Assembly: GCA_013396995.1 (NCBI GenBank)
Contig: VWZP01010941.1
Location: 689,655 to 753,654 of the forward strand
Direction of reading: 5' to 3'
DNA length: 64,000 bases
DNA from: Dicaeum eximium
Taxonomy: Eukaryota; Chordata; Aves; Passeriformes; Dicaeidae
Of this stretch, positions 23,937 to 36,100 are shown one piece after another. The translations under genes and the position numbers were made by a program. The notes under the pieces were generated by a model. That model worked only from the letters and a program-made list of their open reading frames with translations, searched no databases and was not told the origin of the DNA. The number at the start of each line of letters is the position of its first letter. Position 1 is the first letter of the stretch.

Positions 23937-25415
23937 TCCCCGAGGCAAGCCAGGCAAGGGCTGCATGCGCCCGGTGCCGGCGAGGCGGGGAGGACGGGCT
24001 CCAGCATTAAAAAAAAACCCGGCAACCGAGGCCAGAGGAACCGACACAAAAAAAATCTCAAATTCAGCTGTTAACTCCAGTAGAGGTTGTATATATGGGA
24101 AGGCAAATCTGTGTAGACCTGATGTGACTCCCTCTCTGGGCTGCTCCGGACATTATGCCATGCTAGCGGACAGCCGCGTAGGGCGCTTGCACCACATTCT
24201 AGACTCGTAGTTCGTTCTTTTTCTTTGGCTCCTGATTTCCGTCCCTCCCTCCATATCCCACCCCGTCCTCCCTCTCCCGCCCCGTAGCCAGAGCATCCCC
24301 CATCTCCACCCTGGCATGGGCCATACCCACCTTCCCTTCTTCTTTCTCTTCTCTGGTTTTATGTTTTCAGGCCTCGACGGCTGCTGCAGCGATGCCGGTT
24401 TGTGCCTGCACTCGGGCAGCACTCACGGAGGCTCAGCGTGTCGAGACGGCCCCTCGCCCCCCCTGCCAGCTCCCCTCGCCTCTCCCCTGAGCGCCTTTTC
24501 CCCTTTTTGAGTCAACACTAACCCCTCTCTGACTCCTGTATGTGACAAACGCGATCCGTCTCTTTATGTTCAAGGTGAAGTGCCTGTATTCTCCGCTGCA
24601 GAGCCCCGGCAGCCCCACCGTGGGCTGCAGGGCCCCGGAGGGCTCCCTTCAGTGAGGCAGGGGCCAGCGGACAGGCGGGCGGCAGGAGGGAGGTGACAGT
24701 GTCCGCATGGAGCCCCGTCCCGTCCCCGTTCCGTCTGCTCGTGCCTCTTGCGGGGCTGGGTGGGATGCCCAGCCCCGCCTCGTCCCTGCCGATCAATTCC
24801 AGCTCCATGGGGGACAGGCCCGCCACAGCACCGTGTCCGTGTCCGGTGGTGGACGTGCCAGCGCGCGCTGGCCCCGGCCCACAGGTACCTGAGCAGAGGA
24901 GCTGCGAATTGCCCCAGGCCCCTGAGCGTGCTCCCCACCAACCTCCCTCGGTTCCGAGCTGAGGCTCAGCCCCCACGTGCTGTGCCCCTCACAGGTCCCC
25001 GCGGACGCTCAGCAGCAGCTGGCTTGTTGCCTGAGAGAGTTGCCGAGCACATCCCCTCCGGCTGGGTGGGCTCCCGGCTGGCCAGGGCGGTTGGGGGGAG
25101 CCGTGGGACGGGCTGAGGGCGCGCGTCCTCTCAGTGTCACCCGGCCCCAGGGCCCTGCTGAATGGAGCCCTCGTCCGGGCGCTGACCTGCAGGGAGGCTG
25201 CAGCCCCAGGCCCGTGCATGCATGGCCTGGAGCGAAGCCGGTGACGGCAGCCAGAAGGGCAATACAGGCACTGAACTTGGCGGTACATGACTGCATGGTG
25301 TGTGGTGTTCCAGTTAAACCAACCGATAATGCAACCCCAGCATTTTCATTGTCTAGTTATTCCAATCCTTGCTGTAAATGTGCCACATGAATAAAGTTTG
25401 GGGGTAAAGGAGCCC
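23937..25415 (+). other. ERI3: ERI3 3' untranslated region
   Basis: Sequence from the ERI3 stop codon to just past an AATAAA at 25390-25395. It begins moderately AT-rich, then becomes GC-rich between about 24580 and 25280. I see no further exon and no domain in its open frames. The exact cleavage site is inferred to lie 10-25 bases after the signal. Confidence 0.7.
25390..25395 (+). terminator. ERI3: ERI3 poly(A) signal AATAAA
   Basis: A canonical AATAAA on the + strand about 1.45 kb after the ERI3 stop, followed within 60 bases by G/T-rich sequence (gtttgggggt, later gtgcaagtttgtatgggg). This is the usual arrangement of a vertebrate cleavage and polyadenylation site. Confidence 0.75.
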
Positions 25416-26114
25416 GGGCTGTGCCCATGCATGTGCAAGTTTGTATGGGGGCAGAGGGAGGGGAGTGCCACCTGAATATGTGGGAGTATGTGGGTGCTCC
25501 CTGGGGTATGGCACATCCACGCTCCCCGTAAAACACAAGGTTTTGGGCGTGAAAGGGTGGTCAAGGTTCCCTGCTGCTGGGACCACTGCCCCACTCTCCA
25601 GCATGGGCACTGTGGGTGGGCACCAGCCCCACCACTACCTTGGGTTTGCTTGTGCCCCGAGGCAGCTCTAGCTCTGCCCTGAGGATCCCACCAGCCCATC
25701 ACAGCTGGGCCTTACCCATGGGTGCACCCCACAGCTTTCTGCCCAGTGCAGGGTGACAGCCACCACTACATCCGACTGGCACCTGTCACCCCACCCTGTA
25801 GCCTGGCACACCATACCCACACAGCTGCCACTGCATTTGGAGCATCTTGGTTACAGAATGGAGCCAGCGTGGCTCTGCCCCAGCCAGCTGAGCCAGCAGG
25901 AGTGCAACACTGTGGGGTGCAGGAACCATACCCAGCTGTGCAGGAACCACCTCTGCATCCAGGTGCCCAAGGAACCTGCCCTGTGCCAGAGAGCCACTGG
26001 GTGATAGGGATGCAAGTATCCAGCTAGCAGCGAGTGGGCAGCTCCCAGAGGGCAGGGGCAGTCCGGCACACTTGCTCCATGCAAAGGTCACAGGGGTTTC
26101 ACCAGTTCTGTCTG
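25416..26114. other. Intergenic gap between convergent ERI3 and DMAP1 3' ends
   Basis: About 700 bp between the two inferred cleavage sites. The sequence is GC-rich and without recognisable elements. The two transcripts run towards each other, so modest read-through of either would give overlapping antisense 3' ends. Confidence 0.6.
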
Positions 26115-27121
26115 TGCAGCCCCTGATCAGCTTTATTGACCCTTTTTCAATGGGAGTCATCTAATTAGTTTTTTATGAAAACTAAGAACTTGGCCTTTGC
26201 CCTCTACTCCCGCAGGCGAGAATGTGACTCAGAGGACATTGTCACAGTGGATCGATGATGGCAAGTTACACTTGCAAGGCAGGTGTAGGGGACACAGGGT
26301 GGGCAGGTGGGCATCAGCCCAGAGCAGGGCACAGCCAGGGCCACCAGTGCCCACAGTGGGCAGCACATAAACCCAGGGGCCCCTCCCACCACAGACTGAG
26401 GCTGTGGGCAGGGCAGCAGGAGGAGGAACTCTACTGACAGTGCGTGCTGGGGACAACACGAGTGCTTCCAGCAGGGGCAGCCCCTCACTCAGGCAAGGCA
26501 GTACTTGCAAGAGTTACGGGAAGAGAGCAGCTAAACAAGGGCTGGGCATGTGGGATGCTGGAAGGATCTCTCCAGCCTGGTGTGGGCAGCACAGGAGCAG
26601 CCTGGCTCAGGACATGGTAGCCTCAAAGGTAGCAGGGGCTGCAGCAACTCCAGCTGTCACCTGGTGACTGAGGCAGATGGGTTCAGGGACAGCCACCAGC
26701 AGCCAGCAGCTCCCAACAGGGTCAGTGGCACCCAGCCTGCCTGGGACAGGGGTGAGACAGCTCCATGCACCAGGGCTAGTGGCCACAGGGCAGCCATGGG
26801 TGGCCAGGGGCAGAGCCTTGCACATCCCTGGGGCAGCTCTCCAGCACCTGCTACAAGTGCCTGGAGGTTGCACTGCTCCAGAAGTCAGATGGGGTCAGGA
26901 CTACAGCACTGGGCAGGAGACAGCTCCCACTTTTCTCTGGAGCACTGCAGTGTTTGCCCCAGCAAGGCCCCTGTCCTCTCCCATGGCTGCAAGCAGCCAG
27001 CTGTCCCTAGGGGCTCCAGGACAAGCAGCACTGCCCCTGCACCTCCTCATGCTCACCCCGCACAGAGTGCTCATGGCTTCTTCACCCTCTTGATGGAGAA
27101 GGAGCTGGAGGACAACTCCCT
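26115..27121 (-). other. DMAP1: DMAP1 3' untranslated region
   Basis: Minus-strand sequence from the first in-frame stop of exon 10 (27122-27124) to about 20 bases past the AATAAA at 26132-26137. It includes 27071-27121, which still reads as the ancestral C-terminal codons (see exon 10). The rest is GC-rich with no recognisable element. Confidence 0.65.
26132..26137 (-). terminator. DMAP1: DMAP1 poly(A) signal AATAAA
   Basis: The + strand reads tttatt at 26132-26137, which is AATAAA on the minus strand (context gtcAATAAAgctgatc). It lies about 0.95 kb beyond the DMAP1 stop codons and is the first canonical signal I find downstream of exon 10. Confidence 0.7.
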
Positions 27122-27130
27122 TCACTTTCT
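27071..27130 (-). CDS. DMAP1: DMAP1 terminal exon 10 with early in-frame stop (TGA at 27122-27124)
   Basis: A long pyrimidine tract and acceptor gagcag lead to AGA AAG TGA AGG GAG TTG TCC TCC and so on, to a second TGA at 27071-27073. In frame this reads R K stop R E L S S S S F S I K R V K K P stop. The known family ending has Arg in place of the first stop, then RES, a Ser run and VKKAKKP, so the 16 codons after the stop align without gaps and end at the same position. I therefore take this as the genuine last exon. Translation would end after RK, removing the basic tail. The stop is in the last exon, so nonsense-mediated decay is not expected. A sequencing error or a polymorphism cannot be excluded. 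Confidence 0.85.
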
Positions 27131-30100
27131 CTGCTCCAAAAGGGAGACAGGAAAGAAAAGAAAAACCAGGAACACCAGGTGGGAGCACTTGGGCTGTGGC
27201 AAACACATCCACCTGTCTCAGAGCTAGCCCCAGGGCTTCAGCAGCACTCCAGGCAGTACCAAATGGACTACACTGCCTGGCTGAAGGCAGAGCCAGGTCT
27301 TTGTATGACAGAAGGGACAGAGCTAATCCAGGAGTGACAAGGGGGTGGGATGGCACCCTCACAGGGGATGTTACCTCCCTGACATGAACAGGGCTTTAGG
27401 ATGGTCAGGAGGAAGGGGCTGAGCACTGCAAGAACTTGGTGGCCTCAGGAGCCCTGACCAAGCAAGCCAGCATGCACCAAGTCCTAAGAGCAGGACACTG
27501 AGAGAGGGGCAGAACAGCTCTGTGCTATGGACAGCTGTGCCAGGGAAGCTTGGGACAGGGCAGAGCCTGGAAATGCTCCTCTGCCATCCAGACCTGCTGT
27601 GATGTGGCCCAGCAGCAGATCAGGAAACCAGGGCTCCTCAAAATCCCCCATCCTTTTCTGGGTAGTGCACACCAATATGCCTGAACGAGGCCAGCAAGCT
27701 CCTGGGAGCTCCCCTACACAGGGAAGGTTCAGGGCTGCACTCAGCCCTAGGAAAGCCCGGGCCATTGTCACCAAGTGGGACATTCCCCCAGCCCCATCAC
27801 TGCACTGCAGCGAGACTGTGCCAGGTGCCACACGGACCCTCTGCCCAAGGCCATGGCAGGGCCAGCACCCAGAGCTGGGCTCTGTGTGTGGGGTGCCCCA
27901 GGCACGGCACAGCCCCAGGTGCCCGTGTGCCGGGTGCTGCAGGGCCATGAGGTGCCAGAGCCCTGGGTCCCCACGGCACAGGGCACCGCAGGCAGTGGCA
28001 CGGTGGCTGCAGTCTGGTGCTGCCCTGCCCAGCCCGCAGCCCTCCCCTGCTGGCACAGGCCTGCAGAGCCACTGTCCCGGCCCGCAGCGCCCAGGGGACG
28101 CACAGGGCAGCGCGGAGCCGCTCTCGGAAGGAGCCAAGCCTGCCCATCCCTGCTCCTTCTGCTCCCGGCAGAGCTCGTCGTGGGAGGCCCCACTGCCTCC
28201 CCTGGCGGGAGCGGCCCCCAGTTCCCGCCGGGCAGACGGCAAACAGAGCATGGAATTTGCACGGCTGAAAGTTAAATACAACACACACACGGATTTCGTC
28301 AGAGGCCCTGGCACCGCTGCCTTCACGGGATCCGATTAACGGGGAAATAAAAGGGCCAGAGAACCCACACAGCAGAGTGAGCAGATGCCCTATAAAAATC
28401 AAATACAGGGTAATCAAGGGGACCGAAAGGTACATTTAAAAAAACAAAAACCCACCCTGGAAACAAAGGAGCTGGGCTTTGTGGCTTTCCTGGGAGGGCT
28501 GCAGAATTAATGGGGAAGAGCACATGTGTTTGATAATCTTTATATGGCAAAAGACCCATCTTTCAAATATGTCACAAATTCATATTAATCACCTTCCTAT
28601 TGCCTTCCGTGGCACAGCTATTCCAGTTGCCTCGGGCAAAATTGGGAACTGTCTGGTTAAAAAAAATGTTTTACATTATAATTTACAAGAGCTTACAAGT
28701 CTAGTTTCTTTTAATGGAAAGAACGATTAAAAAAAAGAGAAGAATATATATACACCCTGGTATATATACACTATATATATTAAAATATATATATATAAAA
28801 GACAGATATTGTAACTCCATCTGGAAAGAGAGAATGTTTGATCTTAACAATGTAACTTCTAGCTTTCAAACAGGCTCAGAAAACAAGAAGTCAGCAGGAG
28901 TTCAGATAAAGGAAGCTTAAAAGTCAAATAATTCTGACTCTGAACCCGAGACTTCTTAGACTCAAGGTCCTTTCCTTTACCCATTAATGGGCTGACTTGT
29001 GAGCTCAGGAACAAAGTGCTGCAATGTGAGGATTTCTGAGAGTCACTCATTACAGATCACTGAGTGGAGTCTGAGTTGCGGAAATCAAAGGATCCAATCT
29101 GGAGTAACTGGCTGAACTTCTGCTTGGAACTAATTTGTTCCGAGTTCGGCTCACCTTTCACCTCCCAAAGGCCCCGAGTAAAGTCCCTACCGGGGTCAGC
29201 CTCAAACAGCACTGGGGGGATCCCAGCTCAGCTTTAATGGTCAGTGATGGGCACTGCAGTCCCTGGGAGAGGGTGGACAGGCAGCCAGGGTAGGAGAAAA
29301 GTGGTGGACACAGCAGGGCAGGACAGCACCAGGCTTCCCACTGCCCTACAGGCTCTGAGACAGATGCCTCTCCCAGCCTGGCTAACACACCTTGCTTACA
29401 TGTCCCCCACTGCTGGCCAAGCAGGGTGGTGGCACACAGCTGCTAACAAAACCAGTATCTCAAAAGACCCTGGTGTGCCTTTGCCCATTCATTCCAATTC
29501 CTGGAAAGGAATCCAGACATGCTAGGCAGCACTCAGGAGTCAGGACTCCTAGACCTATTCCTGGCTTTGCCACTCACTCCCTCCAACATCTGGAGCAAGA
29601 TACTTCTCTCCAGGGAAACAAATCTGGCTTCAGGGGAGCAGCTGGTTTGGAGGCTGAGCTAACCCATGCTTAATCCAACATGTAGAGTGCCATGGACAGG
29701 CAGTGCTAGGCAGCACAAAGGGATTCTCCAACTCAGAGGAATTTGAAGGAGGGAGATGAAATTATTCCCCCAAAGGCCCTGGCACTCAGAGGCAAAGCAC
29801 ACACTTGAACTCAGGAGTTCCAAGGCCGGCATGGCAGGGTTAAACCACTGCAGCAGGACAAGGGCAGGTGTCATGGCCAAGCACCCACAGCTGCAGGAGG
29901 CGAGGGAAGGAATGGCCATCACAAAGCACTGCTGTGCTCCAGAGCTGCTTGTTTGCACCACCAGCTGCCCTGCTGTCCCCACCATGGCCTGGGACACCTT
30001 GGGGCCATCACTGTGCAGGGTGGGGACACATGCAGGCACCCACCAGCCATCCCCTTCTCAGTGCTGACCGAGCCCAACCATCTCCCAGAGGCCAATTTCA

Positions 30101-33100
30101 GCCATGATGCTGGACAAGAGGCACCCGAGCTGCAGCTGCCAGCTCTGGGCAGGGCAGGGAGGATCACTAGGACATGACCTCTACTCAGCTCAGCCTACCT
30201 TTGGAAAAGCTGGCTGTGGGCTGCAGGGTGTTGATCTCTCTCTCCCACCACCACATAGCCCAGCAATAGTAGAAAGGTTCAGGGCAAGCACAGTGCCAGG
30301 CCCTGCCTGACTCTCCAAACATATCTGAACCAGGCAGAACATGGTACAGCAGCCCCATTCTCTTCCTCCCAAAAATACCCCTCCAGCTGGGATGTAATTC
30401 CCCCCCCTCCTCAAAAGGTAGCAAAAAATGGTCACAGTGTGAATGTGCTTGACCTTTTGTCTTGGACTAATCTAATTGTGTCGTCTTTGTGTAATCAGCC
30501 GGTAAAGGTCAGTGCTGTATTTAACATGGGGGCCCTTTAGGTACTGAATTTGCCTTGCAGTGAATTAACTTGATTATATTTCTTTCAAATATGTCAGAGA
30601 CCAGGTCAGTTTAACCCTCTCTGTGCTGCCTGGGCCCATGCCTTTGTTTCCAATTCCAGGAGGTGGCACCAAGGAACAATGTGGTCAGAAACACACGCAT
30701 GGGCTCCCTCCTCCTACAGTTATGGCCACCACCACCATCTCTCCCACCTTCCCAACAAGCCAGTTCTCAAGGGAGACCAACTGTACTGTAAATCAGCCCA
30801 AAAAGTTTGCAAACCAGGACACTCCGGACCGCAGGGAGGGAGGGGTGAGATTCCAGATCGAATGCAGCAGGGAAAAAAAATAATAATTCAAAAGACTCCT
30901 TTACAAACATGAACCTGTCTCAGTGGAACTCTTCCTTATGACTCAACATTGTCACAATCAAATAGGACATTACTCAAGTCCAGGTTAACGTGTCGCCTCT
31001 GCCGCTGACAGATAAGGTGTTCTCAATATCCTGCAATACATTATACATTTTAGAAAGTAAAGGTCTGTGCCGCTACCAGGGGCAGTGCGTCGGAGGCGTC
31101 GGGGATGCCACGGTGTGGACATGGGCAGCTTTCATCAGGCAGTTCAGCTCAGCTGTGCCAGGGGACTGCACAGAGGGGAAAGCAGCCTCAGCTGATCCCC
31201 AGGCTTACCCTTGGCCCTGAGGCAGTGGTGAGGGGCTGGGCAACCTGCCCTCCTGGAGGCAGGGAAGAGAGGCCGGTGATTCACATCCTGCAGAGGTACA
31301 TGCACAGGACATTGCCACAGGGCTTGCACTTGAAGAAGCCCTAGGCCTGGCTTTTCTTTCTTGGCACTGGAAGTAGGGTATAAAAACCCTCCTTTGCTCT
31401 TCAAACACCTCTGTCCTTCCCAAGCCTCCTGCTCCAGGCAGGGCTACTGCTTGACTCCAGGGTCTTGGGCAGGTCATGTCTCATCACCTGAAGACTGCTT
31501 TCCCCACTTGCTTCCCTCTGCTGAGCAACCCTTACGAGGCTGCATCTAGAGGGAAAATGCCTCAGGTTTGCAGCTGTACTGTTGCTGCCTTAGAACAAGC
31601 TCTCATCACCCAAAGCCTCAACGCTTTGGTCCACAGTGGCACCCACACCAAGCCATCTGCCTGCATGCAGGATGTAGAAAGCCCTGCTGACCCCACCTGT
31701 AGCACCAAGAACACTGTCCAGCACAGGAGACAAGCCCAGAGAGCAGCACTGGGACTTGGGGGGGAACAGGCGTGTTCTGCTCCCTTGGACGTGCATGCCT
31801 GGAGGGAGAGCAGGGCAGCATCCCCAGCGCTTGTCAGGGCATCTGCGTCGGAGACCTGAGTGCGCCCTGTTCTGCCCCCCCGACCTTCCTTCTCACCGAG
31901 TTGGGGGTCAGTGGTGCTCCTACTACATCAATGATCTGGTCCTTGGTATCTCCCTTGCCCTCCTCGATGCCAAGCCCTGTCTGGCCATCGGGATGGGCAC
32001 CTTCCACGCTGAGGGGGCCAATGCTCCCAGCTTTGGCCAGGGCCTCGTAGCGGTGCCGTAACATCTGCAGCTCATACTCGCAGTTGGCAAAGGCTTGTTT
32101 CAGCTCGTACAGCAGCACCAGGTCGCTCCGCAGCTCGTTGAACATCTGCACAATCTCCTCTGTGGGCATAGGGTTGAGATCTAGGGAGAAAAACACCCTC
32201 TGTTAAACACCCAGACCTACAACCCTACAATGAAAAATCCCTATAAAGGTCTCGGCTGGTCTTTCATTCCCACCAAGATATGCCAGGACCCAAGCTCCAA
32301 TGACATGGATCAGCAGCAGTTGGTATCCCTAAGGGCTGCACACCTATTTTTCAGGCTGTCCTTTGGTTCTGACCAAGGACTAAGCGTGAACTTGCAAAGC
32401 CCAGGACTCAGCAAGTGAAGGATGATGGAAGACCAGATGATTGAACCTTGCCACCCACCAGGTCACATGAAGGGAGTGCTGTCTTGCAGAGAGATTGGAT
32501 CCACACTGCTGCAAAGGGCAGAAGAGCTCCTGCTGCTCCCTACACCTTCACCAACAATGGGTGGACAGGCTGAGCTCCATTGCCCCCTTATTGCTCCTCC
32601 CAGGGCAGGTCCAGGGCAGAGAACTGCTCTGCTGCTGTGTTACAGACCTGTTTGTAGCAGCAACTATCAGATCACCTCCCCACACCTTGCATTCTGCTGC
32701 AGCCCACCATGCACACACACAGAGCCAGGAAGAGCTGCAAGTTCTGCAGAAGGAAAGGATGAAGCTCTGCATGTTTGCCCTGATACACAGCAGTGGCCCC
32801 TGTCTGCAGGGCTGCCCACACACCTCCTTCCTGCCGGCACTGTGTTCACCCCCACAAAGCCCAGGTGTGGTTCTGCACTCTAAGGTACAGCAGGGCCAGA
32901 GCCCCAAGAGATCCTCAAGATATGTGAGTTCTGTGAGGCAGGAGTGGGGAGTCAGGAACCCCTCCTTACCCTCATGGAAAGTGAGCTCCAAGAAGCACTC
33001 ACATCCTTCCCCCAGGCTTCCCTATCAAGCACAAACAGCAACTCCCTTAGTTCTACAGCAGAAAGAGGAAACCATCCTGGATGAGCCACTTTCACCAGCC

Positions 33101-36100
33101 AGGGGAGGCCTTCAGAATGGCACAGTCTCCGAGACAACATACTGAGCCATAAACCAGTTGGCCCAAAAAACTAACAAGACTTAACAGAAGTCAGTGCTGA
33201 GAACAGGCTCAGTAATCTCTTGTAAATCATTAATAAGGCTTCTATTTTTCTCTTTTCCTACCTTTAAATATCTCTCCAGCCACAGTGGGGGGAAAGGGAT
33301 CATCAGGTGTCTAATCAAGAGACACTGCATGCTGGGACCTGTAATACCTGCACATTGTCCCCACTGCATGGAGAGCAGCCGCTGGCCATAGGCTGCACTT
33401 CTCCCCCCTAGCCACGAGCAGGTATTGTACACGTTAAGTGAACCCTTCTTTCAGCTGCTAAGACACTTGAGTTCAAGAGTGAGGGATGTGTGTTTACTCG
33501 CCTTTCAGCAGAGATGCTCCAGATTTTCACACAGCATGCAACCTATAAAGGGGGGATGAACAGTCCCAGATGCATTTTGGACTTGCCACCGTGAGCAGTA
33601 AATTAAGAGGAAATGAAGCTTAAAAGCAAGACAGGGCAGCCCTGAACAATGCGCGTGCCGTGGTCACTAACACACTTAGAAGTACCTCTCCCGGCAAGGC
33701 TGAGATTTGCCTTCCTAATACTGCGCTGCCTCTCTTGATGGTTAAAAAGGCCCAAACAAGAGAGAAACAAAGGCTCTTTTAAAAGATTTTTCTACTGGGA
33801 GGAAAAAAAAAAACCCTGTGCATCTTGTTCTGGCTTTTACCCTCTCTTTTTTTTTTAAACACATAAAATATTTTAAAAACCATTCACATACTGTTATTCA
33901 AGAAACTGGCTGTATTACTAGGGGAAAAAATAGCCCATCTTGAGAACAAAGGCTAGCTCTGTGTGTCTCTTTCTCTCTCGCGTGCCCCCTTTACTCACCT
34001 ACTCCGAGTTCCATCAGCATCTGCTCCAGGGCTTTAATCTTCTTCTGTCCCACCGAGCTTGGCAGTTTCATCTGGAACACAAAGGTAACAGAGCCACACA
34101 GCTCAGAGATAGCCCTCACTCACAGCCGTCTAGTTCAAAAGGCAAGAGAGCTTTTCTTTTTATAGTGCAGGGGGAACAAAAAAAAGAAAGGGAGAGAAAG
34201 GAAAATCAAGTGGTAAGAGAGGGAGACAGGGGCTGAAAGTTTTCAGACTAGGTCTGAGGGCAGGTATTGAAAAGCCCGGTCGTGAGGGCTTTTATTTTCT
34301 CTCTCGTGTGTGTGCAAGACACGCTGTTTTACAGTTTCCATGTGTCACTGAATTAACAACAAAAGTTCTTCTTGGCTTCAAACCCTCTCCCGCGGTGCCC
34401 AGCCCATCAAAGGGCTCATTTACACAGCGGCTAATGTGCAATGCTGCCCTACTTTATTCGCTTTAGCCGGCCTGATTAGACTCATGCGCTAACAGACTCA
34501 CTTCTCCTTTTACCTGCTGAGCCCCAGACCTGTGGGATTCATTTACAGAGCAGGCTTTGTAACAAAGGGGAGAGACAGAGAGAGCACAGTTACTTGACTG
34601 GCGGAAGTGTGCACACACATTTACATCGGAGCTAAGGGGCTAGGTGAGAGAGGAAGCATCAGATGTGAGCTATGAAAGGGAATTGGAGCTGGCCAGGAGA
34701 GGAAGAATGCACACACTTAGCAGGGTCCTTCCTCTGCATTCATTTGGGCTCTAGCAGGAGTGCTAGCTGCTCAGACCAAGCATTTATTAGATTACCAGCA
34801 GCACAAATGCAGCTGGCACAATATGGCAGGGAGAACAGGTTTCCAAGCCCTGCGGGTATATCCAAGAAAAAATGAAAGCACTCATCTATGCTAGAAGATG
34901 TACCAGGAAAGAAATGGTTCTCAATACTGTATTGTCAAACACCCTTCTGCACAGGCACAGGCTGCCCCTCCATATCCAACCCTGGAAAGGTGACCTCACA
35001 CCTTAACCCGGGTATCCCAATCACCAACCCAAGTTGCCCGGCAGGTCAACTGACCAGGGGCCCAAACCTCAGCCAAACCAACCACGAGTCTGCAACATGG
35101 CTGGGAATGACCTGAAGGAAGAAACATTATTCACTCCACCTTAAAACTGGCCTCTGAGGAGAGCTCACTGGGAGGGCCTGTGGTCACCTCACTTCTCACA
35201 AGCCATAGGCTGAAGTTGCCCGAAGCAGGCAGCCCAACATCAGTCTCCCAGATCTGACCCATTGCTTCCAGTGTTCACTGCCCCAACACAAAAATGCCAA
35301 GAAGCTCGATCTGGAACTTACTAATTCCTCTGAATGCAGGAGCACTGCATGCACACACACATCCCCAAGTGGTGAGAGCTCCAACCTTAACTCAGCTATG
35401 GCTAAGTCCCATCAGCCTTCAGCTGTGATGGTGTGCACATCTGGATCATGTCCCACAGGAGTCTGGTCTTCACTGACACTCTTGAACATTAGAGGATGGA
35501 GCAGGGAGAGGCAGGACAAATTAATTTAACTTCAAAGAAAAGAACACTAGAGATGCTGAGGAAGAGTGGGACTGTGAGTTTAGTTTAAAACCACATCAAT
35601 TAAGCTTCCTTTTTAATTCAGGCAGGAGGATCTGGCCTGCAAACAGGAAGGCTTCATTGGTTTCTCAAAGCAAGAGTATATTTTAATTTTACCATCATTA
35701 AGAAAATGTTATGATTTATGTGGCTGCTGTCGGACTAATATCTTTAGAATTTAGCTGGCTAAGCCAATTCATCTCTAAGACTGATGAAGGCTGATTGCTC
35801 TCTATGCAAAATGTATTAAAACTAAATGAGCAGTCTATTACTCAAACGCTGCTGATAATCTGTTAGCCAAGGTCCGTTAGCTGGGCTGCCTTGTTGCAAG
35901 GGAGAAGTCTTCATGCTCTGTACAGCCCTGGTAAGACCAAGCTTACTTCAGGAAGCCCTTCTTTGTTTTGGTCTTTCAAGCAGATATCCAGAGAAGCAGC
36001 ACAGTGCTGGAAGTGGTGCTCACCTGCCCCTCATTCCCAAAGAATGAAGCAATCTGCAGGGGCCACAAGTCCCAGCCAGCAGCCCAGAGAAGAGCTGTCT

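Larger units (their letters stand above)
27131..31896 (-). other. DMAP1: DMAP1 intron 9
   Basis: A 4.8-kb GT-AG intron between exons 9 and 10. The part near 27500-28240 is GC-rich with long chance frames on both strands. The part at 28241-28760 is AT-rich and contains an (AT)n tract. Blocks at 30421-30620 and 30771-31090 look like non-coding elements, and a MIR-like fragment lies at 29535-29615. Confidence 0.85.

Noticed and set aside
27484..28339. Long open frames on both strands (270-280 codons) in the GC-rich part of DMAP1 intron 9
   Set aside because: They overlap on opposite strands, are rich in Pro/Ala/Gly/Arg/Ser, and show no domain. This is the expected effect of few stop codons in GC-rich DNA.
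31335..31380. Minus-strand peptide ending SAKKEKP considered as the DMAP1 terminal exon
   Set aside because: The frame does not follow exon 9 in phase, lacks the Arg-rich and Ser-run part, and does not stop after the Pro. The exon at 27071-27130 fits far better.
31834..32196. Reading the continuous minus-strand frame as a stand-alone gene starting MFFSLDLNP
   Set aside because: The first residues come from intron sequence before the acceptor at 32181. The rest is DMAP1 exon 9 plus intronic read-through.
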